A stretch of DNA of 64,000 nucleotides, taken from CAVZRC01 sp963777695 (GTDB lineage Bacteria > Planctomycetota > Planctomycetia > Isosphaerales > Isosphaeraceae). Below, piece by piece: positions 39,427-47,486 of this stretch. A program made the translations under genes and the position numbers. The stretch lies in contig CAVZRC010000001.1 in the NCBI GenBank assembly GCA_963777695.1, forward strand, positions 744,001 through 808,000. The letters are read 5' to 3'. The stretch's first letter is position 1, and each line of letters opens with the position of its first letter. The notes under the pieces are model-generated. The model did no database searches, was not told the origin of the DNA, and saw nothing but the letters and a program-made list of their open reading frames with translations.

Positions 39427-40103
39427 TCAAACTTGGCCCGGTCTCCCCAGCTTAGTCAGAAGTTCCGCTCGAACCCACGCCGAAAACTGGTTGACAAGGG
39501 CGTTTTCGTCCCTTATCCCCTCGGTGGCCGCGAACCGAGCGAGTTCGTCAATGGGAACGTTGGGGAATGCTCGGCTCGTTGTGCTCTGTCGGTAACACCC
39601 ATTCGCCTCGCGGAGGAGCACGATCAGAGTTCGTCCGTTGAACCTCCAGAGTTCCGGCACTCTGAGGGCCCCATAAATTCCCAAGCGATCGAGAACGCTA
39701 CGGGTGATCTCGATTTCGATCGCAAGATCCGGGGCGGGTCGGCCTCGAGATTGATAGCATCGGGATCCGAGAGCCGCTCCAGGTCGCCGAGGTAGAAACT
39801 CTCGTCGGCTTCAAGACCTTGGTCCAGATCCTCGCGGCTCAAGGTCGTGGATCCCATCGGCAGTACCGGAATATGGAATTCCCGGGCGAGTATCCGGACG
39901 AATTGACCGAGGAGTGACTTCTTTCGTTCATGCTTGGGTAAGGGCGACATGAACTCGACGTCTCCCCGATCATAGGTAACGCGGACCCTGCGGTCCCCGA
40001 CCTGCTTCAGTAGATTCTGGTAGCCATCCCAACCCACGTTCCAGAACAGGAGACAATCCGGAGCAAGTATGGATTTCGGCTTGGGCAAACTCACGGTCGC
40101 CAT
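39427..40103 (-). CDS. Uma2-family PD-(D/E)XK endonuclease-like protein, one frameshift
   Basis: Starts at the ATG at 40103, with GGAG upstream. The N-terminal half (LLFWNVGWDGYQNLLKQVGD; VRVTYDRGDVEFMSP; HERKKSLLGQFVRIL) matches Uma2 proteins. One C is missing near 39748; after it the core reads DLAIEIEITRSVLDRLGIYG, which supplies the D-(x)n-E-x-E/K nuclease motif, and then VPELWRFNGRTL. Rejoined length is about 225 residues. Uma2 proteins are common in cyanobacteria and planctomycetes and their role is unclear. It lies between the two Hsp70-type genes and may be a passenger. Confidence 0.75.
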
Positions 40104-40164
40104 GAGATCGAGTCTCCTCAATGAAAACGGCGCAACGGCCGATTCCTCGATGGTCGGCTTCGGT

Positions 40165-41829
40165 TCACGACACATTGAGCAACCGCAGCGCCGTCGAGCG
40201 TTCGGCGACTTCCTCGGCGTTCATGACGGCCTCGGTCTCGAACTCGACATCGATCGAGCCGCCGCCGGTGAGGTCGGTCGCCGAGACGCCGAGGCGCCCA
40301 TCCTTGTTGATCGCGAACTTGACGCGGATCGGGCTGCGAGCGGGCAGCCGCTCGGGCAGGTTGAGCGTGGCGATCCCGACCGCCTGGCAATCGCCCGGGT
40401 CCGGACTATCGCGCTCGCCGGACATCACTTTGATGTCGACGGCCACTTGGTTGGCCGCGTCGGTCCCGAAATCGGTCACGCGCTCCAGGGGAACTTCGGC
40501 GTTGCGGGGCAAGAGATAAACGACCACATCCTGGCTCTGGGCATCGCGGGCGATCACACCCAGGCTCTTGCTCAATACGTTCACGATCTGGGTATTGACC
40601 AGCTCGCGGACCGGTCCCGTCAAGGTGAAGCCCAGTTGTTTTTCCAGGTGGTCCAGCGCCTGGGTGACCTGTTCCTCGGAAACCTGAGCGAGGTCGACCG
40701 GCTTGACCTCCTGCCCATCCGCGGCGACCTTGGTCGCGAGGAAATCCTGGACCTGGTCGACCAGCGATTCCTTGAGCGCGTAGAGCGCCGCCCCCTTGGC
40801 GACGGCCTCGTCCGGGTCGTAGCTTTCCGGCTCGACATTGAGCTCGGAGACGAGTCGGGAGTGGACCTGCGGCATCCGGGTCGCCCCGCCGACCAGGATG
40901 ATCTTGTCGAATCGGTTGTAGCCCTTGGCGCGTGCGTCCGCCAGCATCTCGTGAGTCAATTCGATCGTCCGGTCGAGCAGGTGTTTGGTGATCTCTTCAA
41001 ACTTCTCGCGATCGAGCTCGACGCGGGCCTGGTTCCCGGCATGCGTCACGCGAAAGGGAGCCTTCTCGCGCTGGGTCAGAGTCTTCTTGCCGCGCTCCGC
41101 CTGGAGGAAGAGATCGTTGAGGACTTCGGGATCGTCGATCGGATCCGACGCCTCTCCCGTCTGACTGCGGAATTGCTCGGCGAGGTACATCACGATCGCC
41201 TCATCCCAGAGGACGCCGCCCAGCCGGTGGTCGCCACCCGTGCAGATGACTCGGATCAAACGGTCCTTGATCTCGATCATGGTGATGTCGAAGGTGCCGC
41301 CGCCCAGGTCGTAGACCAGGACGACCTGGTCCTCGCCCTGCTCCAGCCCATAGGCGATGGCCGCGGCGGTCGGCTCGTTGAGGATCGCCCGCACCTGCAA
41401 TCCCGCCAGCCGGCCAGAGTTGGCCGTCGCCTCGCGTTCCGGCGTCCCGAAGTAGGCGGGGCAGGTGATCACCACGTCGGAGATCTTGTCTCCCAGGGCG
41501 ATCTCGGCGTCGCCGACCACCTTCCTCAGGATGAACGACGAGATGTCCTCGGGGCTGAACGCCTGACCTTCGTAGTCGAATACGAAGTTCGGATCGCCCA
41601 TGTGCTGTTTGATCCGCGAGACCACGCGATGCGGCTCGACCTTGGCAGATTCCTTCGCCGTGTTGCCCACGATGATGTTGTCGCCGTCGAAGAGGACGAC
41701 CGAAGGCGTGATCCGTTCGCTCTCCTGGTTGGGGACGATGACGGGCTTTCCGTGCTCGTCGACATACGCGATCGCCGAATAGGTGGTCCCGAGGTCGATC
41801 CCGTAGACGCGCTTCAAGCCTTCGGTCAC
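40165..41829 (-). CDS. DnaK-like Hsp70 chaperone without C-terminal lid
   Basis: About 554 residues from the GTG at 41829, chosen because GGGAG lies ten bases upstream; an ATG at 41886 would add 19 residues. ATPase domain: YGIDLGTTYSAIAYVD, NEPTAAAIAYGLEQGE, VYDLGGGTFDITMIEI and ILVGGATRMPQVHSRL. An insert of about 70 helical residues (QVSEEQVTQALDHLEKQLGF) separates it from a beta-type substrate domain (KSLGVIARDAQSQDVVVYLL; VGIATLNLPERLPARSPIR). The protein ends after the beta domain with no helical lid and no EEVD-like tail. It is therefore a specialised Hsp70, not the housekeeping DnaK. It heads the Hsp70-VWA/FHA gene cluster. No grpE or dnaJ lies nearby. Confidence 0.85.
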   Translation of the reverse strand: MTEGLKRVYGIDLGTTYSAIAYVDEHGKPVIVPNQESERITPSVVLFDGDNIIVGNTAKESAKVEPHRVVSRIKQHMGDPNFVFDYEGQAFSPEDISSFILRKVVGDAEIALGDKISDVVITCPAYFGTPEREATANSGRLAGLQVRAILNEPTAAAIAYGLEQGEDQVVLVYDLGGGTFDITMIEIKDRLIRVICTGGDHRLGGVLWDEAIVMYLAEQFRSQTGEASDPIDDPEVLNDLFLQAERGKKTLTQREKAPFRVTHAGNQARVELDREKFEEITKHLLDRTIELTHEMLADARAKGYNRFDKIILVGGATRMPQVHSRLVSELNVEPESYDPDEAVAKGAALYALKESLVDQVQDFLATKVAADGQEVKPVDLAQVSEEQVTQALDHLEKQLGFTLTGPVRELVNTQIVNVLSKSLGVIARDAQSQDVVVYLLPRNAEVPLERVTDFGTDAANQVAVDIKVMSGERDSPDPGDCQAVGIATLNLPERLPARSPIRVKFAINKDGRLGVSATDLTGGGSIDVEFETEAVMNAEEVAERSTALRLLNVS

Positions 41830-42166
41830 GGTGAGAGCTCCCGTTTTTCGCTTCGGTGACCCTGTTGTTTGTGAGAAAACGCCCATCCGCGACGGACGAG
41901 TTCAACCCGTCGATGGAGACTTCGCCCCTCACCCACCCGATATTATGCCGGCTCGGCCCGAAGACCGAAACGCTGACCGATCCAGTCCGGACGGGCTTCG
42001 TGTCGAGACCTTATGATTTTACGCGCCACGTGTGGATCGTGTTCGTACTCGGATTCAATTCCGGGACGAGCGGCAATCGAGGTGAAGCGGTCGAGTATGC
42101 CCCGGCCAATCGCCGCGCGAGCGGTCCGGTGGGATCTGACCGAGGCATGGGCGGGGACCAGGCCGA
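41830..42166. other. Intergenic region upstream of the DnaK-like gene
   Basis: About 340 bases between the DnaK-like start and the end of the secreted protein gene. The promoter of the chaperone cluster should lie here. I looked for a CIRCE-type inverted repeat and saw none. No gene is evident. Confidence 0.35.
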
Positions 42167-42673
42167 TCAATTCTGGTCGAGCCAGTTGAACGCCGGGTAA
42201 TACCGCGGGTCATCGATGATCCGAGGCCCATAGAAATTATTGGCCTGGGTGGGATAGGCCACCGGCGAGAGCCCTGGACGATTCGGATAGGAGGTCGAGT
42301 AGCCTTCCGTCGGACGAACGACGCCATCATAGCCGCGCGTATAGACGACGACGGGGGCCGTCGCCGTCCGGAAGAATGAGGTCGGTCCATAAAGTGACAT
42401 GGTCTGATCGCCGTAAATCCCCAGGGGCGAATAGCCACCGCCGACCGGATAGTCCCCGCCGATTACGACCGTGGGAGTGGGCATGAACGTTCCGAGCGGG
42501 CCGGGCTCGGCCGCGCCCGTCGAATACGCGGGCCGCGCACGAGTGACCACGAATCCTCGCCGCTCCCGACGATGGTGATCGCCTGCCCTCACCGTGCCGA
42601 TTGGATGGATTGTCGGGAAGAGCAGGGATCCCATCAAGAACGCGCCGAGGCACGAGACCGCATGTCGAGACAT
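42167..42673 (-). CDS. Secreted hypothetical protein rich in Gly, Pro and Tyr
   Basis: A 168-residue protein with a signal peptide (SCLGAFLMGSLLFPTIHPIG), GAGGTG six bases before the ATG, and a mature part rich in Gly, Pro, Tyr and Thr (VIGGDYPVGGGYSPLGIYG; YGPRIIDDPRYYPAFNW). Low-complexity secreted proteins of this kind are frequent in planctomycetes and may be envelope components. No family is recognised. Confidence 0.6.
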   Translation of the reverse strand: MSRHAVSCLGAFLMGSLLFPTIHPIGTVRAGDHHRRERRGFVVTRARPAYSTGAAEPGPLGTFMPTPTVVIGGDYPVGGGYSPLGIYGDQTMSLYGPTSFFRTATAPVVVYTRGYDGVVRPTEGYSTSYPNRPGLSPVAYPTQANNFYGPRIIDDPRYYPAFNWLDQN

Positions 42674-42863
42674 TGATTCACCTCAAGGCTGTTAACACCG
42701 GACGCGGGAATCAAGCACTCCCCTCGTCGATTCGATCGGTCACCTTGAGAGAATCTACCCGATAAATCAACTCCGTGTATGGATTCTCGAGCGCGTAGGA
42801 GCCGCGTAGTCGAGTCGGCCGATCGAGGAGTCGATGAACGGTTCGCTCGTCGAGACTTCGCGG

Positions 42864-43397
42864 TCAGCTCGTGATGCGACTCCGATTCAGTAGAACATGC
42901 AATTCATCCACGATCCCAGTAATGCATCCGCCCAAGGGCGAATGAAGCAGATCATGGAGCTTGGACATCAATTCCCCTTCGCGAACGAAAGGTGCTTCGT
43001 AGGTGTGGGGCTTGGCCTTGATGATGACATCTCTGGGTAATCGAGCATCCTCGGCAGGGACCGGAGAGAGGGATGAGAAGCTGGATGACGGGGGTAGGTT
43101 CATGGGTCCTCCTTCAGAAGGGACCCAACCGTAGTTTGTCTTGGCCGGGCGAGCCGGGGGGGCCCGATCGGCAACCGAGGGAGCGGGAGTCTCCTCGATG
43201 TCATTGCCCAGGAGATCTTCCATGGGCACATCGAGCGCCACCGCGATGCGCCTGAGGGTACCGGCCCGGGGGAGGCCGGTCTTGCCGCTCTCGATTTGGT
43301 AGAGGGCTGTCCGGGAGATCTCGGCACGACTGGCCAGTTCATCCGGACCCCAGCCCTTCGAATAGCGGAAGTCACGTACACGCTGAGCTAACGACAT
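42864..43397 (-). CDS. XRE-family HTH transcriptional regulator
   Basis: A 177-residue protein. The N-terminal Cro/CI-type HTH is clear (SLAQRVRDFRYSKGWGPDEL, then SRAEISRTALYQIESGKTGL, then LRRIAVALDVPMEDLLG). A proline-rich middle and a C-terminal helical segment (HDLLHSPLGGCITGIVDELH) follow, perhaps for dimerisation. It starts at the Met at 43397, where the HTH begins. Its target is unknown; the nearest divergent region is 43398-44066. Confidence 0.8.
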   Translation of the reverse strand: MSLAQRVRDFRYSKGWGPDELASRAEISRTALYQIESGKTGLPRAGTLRRIAVALDVPMEDLLGNDIEETPAPSVADRAPPARPAKTNYGWVPSEGGPMNLPPSSSFSSLSPVPAEDARLPRDVIIKAKPHTYEAPFVREGELMSKLHDLLHSPLGGCITGIVDELHVLLNRSRITS

Positions 43398-44066
43398 CGT
43401 AGACGTCCCTCTGCGTTGAGGTACAAGGTGTCGCCATGGTCGATGCGGAAAGTCCACGCTTCGATACAATGAGCCGAACGACCTCTCACTGCTCCGTTCA
43501 AAAGAGGGCGCGAACCGATCGTTTCAGAATTTACAGAACCCTCACTTCCGCGTCAAGTCGAGCTTTGGTGAAATAAAAAGCCGTTTCCCAGATCGGTGTC
43601 TGGGATTGATCCGCCTGTGGATCTTGTTTTCTCGAACGGCCCGATCGCACCGCGATCCATTGAATGGCACGGCCGGGCATCCTCTCAGGTAGAGGAGAAT
43701 CCGCCGCCTTATCCAGGTTTCCGCAGTCGTGGTAATTTTTGATGAGGTCCGATCGTTTCGTCGAGTTGTACGGGATGGTGAGCTCCACCCTGATCGGCGA
43801 ATCGCCGTTCGCTGGCGGAGACCGGCCATCCAGGAAGCACGGCCTACTGCCCCTTGGGTTTATGGCTTTCGGGAGAACCATGTTGCGAAGATCGTCGCGG
43901 GGGGTTAGCCTGATGGTGCTGGACTATTCCAATCCGAACCAGCGCTCACTGACATCGCCAAATGACGAACCTTTGGTGATAATCGGCTCTCATGAGCATG
44001 GCCGGTCGGGCCGCGGACATCGTCGGGGCTCACATTTCCCGGATCAACTCGGGGGGAGTCTAATCC
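43398..44066. other. Long intergenic region without a convincing gene
   Basis: About 670 bases between the XRE gene and the zinc-ribbon gene, divergent, locally richer in A/T (for example 43560-43740) than the surroundings. A 116-residue minus-strand frame at 43531-43881 contains a protein-like stretch, but it lacks a good start and any known motif. Promoters for both flanking genes probably lie here. Confidence 0.35.
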
Positions 44067-44793
44067 ATGATAGAAATGGCATGTCCCCGTTGTGGTGCCG
44101 CCGGTCGCGTGCCCAACGACAAGATCAACGCGCGGCTCGTCTGCAAGAAATGCCTCCAGGTGTTCCATCTGAAACCGGGCGGGCTCGCGGTCCTGGGCGA
44201 ACCGCCGGTGCAGAAGGCCGCCGCCAAGGAGGCGCACCCCTCGCGAGAGGCTGGCCCTGGATACCTCCGCGGTCGATGGGTTCGGCGAGAAGCTGGCGAA
44301 AATCAAGCTGCCGGACCCGAAGATCGTCGGCGTGACGCTCGTGGTGCTGCTGATCATCGGCGTTTGCTCATGGCTCTTCTCGCAGGAGTCGGTGGAGACT
44401 CGCACCCACACGCTCGCGACCGCGATCTCCCGGGGCGATGTCGGGACCTTCATGCCCCTGGTCCTACCGGGGACCGAAGGCGAAGCGATGAAGTGGTTCA
44501 ACGACATCTATCAGGAGTACCTCGACCTCAAGAAGACCCTCGGCTTGCAGGATCCCGGGATTCAAATCCAGGTGCAGAAGAGCTCCGAAGGAAACTCGGC
44601 CCAGGCCCTCCTGCTCTTCTCGAACGCCGGGACTCACCGCCCCGGCCTGCCGGCCGATGACGAGTTGCAAGCCCCGAAACCGTCCTCGAAGGGAAAGGAC
44701 TCGCTCCAGATCCTGCTTTTCTGGACGCAAGACACATGGGCCACCTGGCGGTTGGACGCCAAGCGGACCGCCGAGAACCCGGTCCGAAGTTAG
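44067..44793 (+). CDS. Zinc-ribbon membrane protein, one frameshift
   Basis: The N-terminus has a four-cysteine zinc ribbon (MACPRCGAAGRVPNDKI then LVCKKCLQVFHL). One extra base near 44240-44250 breaks the frame; the next frame continues with LALDTSAVDGFGEKLAKIKL, one membrane helix (GVTLVVLLIIGVCSWLF) and a C-terminal domain of about 130 residues (VETRTHTLATAISRGDVGTF ... WFNDIYQEYLDLKKTLG). Rejoined length is about 241 residues. Proteins with an N-terminal ribbon, a membrane helix and an outer domain are common in planctomycetes; their function is unknown. Confidence 0.65.
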
Positions 44794-45236
44794 GGTCGTC
44801 GCGTTGTCACCCGGGGCCTCCCGTTGTATGATCGTCGGGGTGGCGTCGTCGCTTGACGTCCGGGTGCCTTGATGCTACCATCTTGAAATCAATGGCTTTA
44901 GGTCGATCAGACGCTTGACTCCAGGATGGAATCTCGAGTTCATTTCGTGCCCGAGTGAGAGGCCGCCCGATGGTAGAGCCGTTGCGAAATTCCATCCAGG
45001 AGGATTCCGATGCGACAACGAACTCCGGACGAAGCCCGACGGGACGAATCGGATCGATTCTTTTGATCCTTCGGATGGATGGAGATTCGATCGGACAGCG
45101 ACGACCGGCGATTTTGGGCGATCTGGGTCGACTGCCCGGATGATCCACGCCTGGGCCGAGGGATTCGAGTGACGCTCGGCGTCATCGAGGTGGGAACCAA
45201 AGCCGATGCACTCATTTCGAAGACTTCCCCGGGACC
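44794..45236. other. Intergenic region upstream of murB
   Basis: About 440 bases. It holds a promoter-like pair at 44853-44881 and a short stem-loop (GAATCG-GAT-CGATTC, 45046-45060) followed by TTTT. A short in-frame extension before the murB start encodes HFEDFPGT, which resembles MurB N-termini but has no start codon, so murB may begin earlier than drawn if a base is missing. Confidence 0.35.
44853..44881 (+). promoter_or_regulatory. Possible sigma-70-type promoter
   Basis: TTGACG at 44853-44858 and TACCAT at 44876-44881 are separated by 17 bases, matching the -35 and -10 consensus at five and four of six positions. It points towards murB, about 350 bases away. Chance matches are common, so this is weak. 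Confidence 0.25.
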
Positions 45237-46088
45237 GTGAAGACGGATGAGCCGCTCGCTCATCGGGTCTGGTTCCGTCTGGGTGGACCGGCTGCGTACT
45301 TCGCCAGCCCTCGGAATCTGGAGGAGCTGGTCGCCTTGCTCGGCCGATGTCGGGACGAAGGGATCGCCTTCAAGATCCTGGGTGGTGGCTCGAATGTGCT
45401 GGTTCGCGACGAGGGGGTCGACGCCCTTGTCATCCTGCTCGAGAGCCCATTCTTCTCCGATATCAAGGTCCGCGACCACGTCGTGGAAGCCGGCGCCGCG
45501 GTCCCGCTGACATCATTGATCTCGCACTCGGCCCGATCCGGCCTGGCGGGCCTGGAGATCCTCACGGGGATCCCCGGCACCGTCGGGGGGGCCCTGAGAG
45601 GCAACGCCGGCGGCCGGCAGGGGGCGATCGGCCAGTTCGTGCGCCGCGCGACCGTCCTGGACCCGACCGACGAGATCGTGATTCGCGAGCGCGACGACCT
45701 CAACTTCGCGAATCGCGAGTCCAATCTCGACGAGCCGTTGATCTTATCCGCCGAGTTCGAGCTCGAGCCCGAGGATCGCGAATCCGTCGTCCGTCGCATG
45801 AGGCGGATCTGGATCATCAAGAAAGAGAACCAGCCTTACGGCCATCAACTGTCCGGTTGCATCTTCAAGAACCCGACCCCCGACGTCTCGGCGGGGGCCC
45901 TGATCGATCAGGCCGGGCTCAAGGGCGCCCGATTCGGCGGGGCCGAGGTTTCGGATCGCCATGCCAACTTCATCATCGCCCAACCGGGCGCCAAGTCGGC
46001 CGATGTCCTCCAGCTTATCGAACGGATCCGCCAGCGGGTCTGGCAGCAATTCGGTTACGAGTTGGAACTCCAGATCCAGGTCTGGTAA
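45237..46088 (+). CDS. murB: UDP-N-acetylenolpyruvoylglucosamine reductase MurB
   Basis: 283 residues from the GTG at 45237. It reduces UDP-GlcNAc-enolpyruvate to UDP-MurNAc in peptidoglycan synthesis, using FAD and NADPH. Motifs: VWFRLGGPAAYFASP and FKILGGGSNVLVRDEG for FAD, LTGIPGTVGGALRGNAGG, and SGCIFKNPTPDVSAG, where the proton-donor position usually held by Ser is Cys. The end FGYELELQIQVW holds the C-terminal Glu. The N-terminus is slightly short: the preceding in-frame codons (HFEDFPGT) look like family sequence but have no start codon. It is followed by an FtsQ-like gene, a cell-wall and division context. Confidence 0.9.
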   Translation: MKTDEPLAHRVWFRLGGPAAYFASPRNLEELVALLGRCRDEGIAFKILGGGSNVLVRDEGVDALVILLESPFFSDIKVRDHVVEAGAAVPLTSLISHSARSGLAGLEILTGIPGTVGGALRGNAGGRQGAIGQFVRRATVLDPTDEIVIRERDDLNFANRESNLDEPLILSAEFELEPEDRESVVRRMRRIWIIKKENQPYGHQLSGCIFKNPTPDVSAGALIDQAGLKGARFGGAEVSDRHANFIIAQPGAKSADVLQLIERIRQRVWQQFGYELELQIQVW

Positions 46089-46289
46089 GAAGGATGTGAG
46101 GTCGTTGCTCGATTCCGGGTCGGCTCAACACCGATCTCTATGAATGGCGATAGCACGGAAGTCGTTCCCGGATGGTCGTGGAGCATCGAAGCATCCTCCG
46201 ATCGCCCGACTTCCCGGCGTTGACTCGTCGAGGCTCAGGGGATCCACCCTCGAGTCATGCAAGATCGACCGACTCGGGGAGGAGCCAAG

Positions 46290-47324
46290 GTGACGGAACA
46301 CCCTGAAACTCCCCGGATCGCCTATGGCGACCTCCGGGCGGACCCACGCCCGGACGATACAAGGCCTCGATCCCCTATGCCTGCTCTGGGATGGGATCGA
46401 CCGGACCCTCAAAACCGGTATTACCGAGTAACGGTGGTCTCGGCCATCATCGCCGGTCTCATCGGCGCCTATTTTCTCGCGTCGCTCGCGCTCAGGGCCG
46501 CAAATGTCTGGCTGATCGCTCAACCCTCGTACCAGATACCCTTCGAGGAGATCGAACTGGTCAATCCGGTACCGGATTGGTACGTCGGTGGACAAAAGTC
46601 CTTTCTGGAGGACGTGCGGAAGCGGGCCGGAGCTTCCAGGAGTCTACCGGTCCTGGGAACGAATCGGGATCAAATCACGGCGATGTTCACACAGAGCCCG
46701 TGGGTGGAGGACGTCATACGTGTGAGTTTTCCGCCCCAGGCCCTGCGGGTCGAGTTGCGATATCGCGTGCCGGTTGCACACGTCAACGTCATCGACGATA
46801 AGTCGTATCTCCTGGATCGATCGGCGACGATTTTGCCCTGGAATGACGTAAATCTGAGGAGTCTCGGGGAATCTGGGCGACTCATCCGGATCTACGATAA
46901 GGTTTTGACTCCGCCCTTGAATCCTCAATCGGGCGTGATCTGGAGACCGAAAGCCGGGATGGCCGACATCGCCCCAGGAAATCTTCGCATCCCATCAGCG
47001 GCCAAACTAGCGGAGTTTCTAGTGAAGAACATGAGGGCTGTCGGGTCGTCACTGTCGCCCGCACTCGAGATTCGCCGAATCGACCCGAAACATCTTTTCA
47101 TCCTGAACGGCGAGGGCACCTGGATTCTCTGGGGTGATGCACCCGGGGAAGAGGCCCCTGGACGACTCACTGCCGAGGAGAAATGGACCTTCCTTCGCTG
47201 TTGGAGCGCACAAACCACGGAGCATCGCCTTCCGACGAACGAGGAATACTGGCTCTTTTCCAAGACCGGCCTGGTGCGCAGCCATCCCGAGTCCAATGCG
47301 ACAGTCCAGCCCAAAACGCGATAA
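46290..47324 (+). CDS. FtsQ/DivIB-like cell-division membrane protein
   Basis: About 344 residues from the GTG at 46290, chosen because GGGGAGGAG lies just upstream; an ATG at 46257 has no such site. A cytoplasmic tail of about 45 residues is followed by one membrane helix (VTVVSAIIAGLIGAYFLASL), then a domain with the FtsQ-type sequence ITAMFTQSPWVEDVIRVSFP followed by VELRYRVPVAHVNVIDDKSY and LLDRSATILP. This matches the POTRA/beta layout of FtsQ, which links early and late division proteins outside the membrane. It lies directly after murB, as in many dcw-type clusters. Sequence similarity is weak, so the call rests on layout, motif and context. Confidence 0.6.
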   Translation: MTEHPETPRIAYGDLRADPRPDDTRPRSPMPALGWDRPDPQNRYYRVTVVSAIIAGLIGAYFLASLALRAANVWLIAQPSYQIPFEEIELVNPVPDWYVGGQKSFLEDVRKRAGASRSLPVLGTNRDQITAMFTQSPWVEDVIRVSFPPQALRVELRYRVPVAHVNVIDDKSYLLDRSATILPWNDVNLRSLGESGRLIRIYDKVLTPPLNPQSGVIWRPKAGMADIAPGNLRIPSAAKLAEFLVKNMRAVGSSLSPALEIRRIDPKHLFILNGEGTWILWGDAPGEEAPGRLTAEEKWTFLRCWSAQTTEHRLPTNEEYWLFSKTGLVRSHPESNATVQPKTR

Positions 47325-47486
47325 GGGTCTATTCTCTGACTCGAGTCGGGACATATTTAGAGGAAGCTGTCCCATTGTGAGTAGAGGTGGGCAGATTCGC
47401 CGCCTGGATATCTTCCACCTCAAGTTGTGGGCGAATCGTCCGGGTCGGGTCACCGTAAGGCAAGCTTTTGAGGGAGTCAGAGTCAC

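Noticed and set aside
43531..43881. Minus-strand frame of 116 codons in the region between the XRE and zinc-ribbon genes
   Set aside because: Part of it looks protein-like, but there is no good start or family; kept only as a note in the intergenic entry.
45169..45240. Short frame ending in TGA that overlaps the murB GTG, like a coupled leader peptide
   Set aside because: Too short to judge, and better explained by a missing base near the true murB start, since another frame there encodes MurB-like HFEDFPGT.
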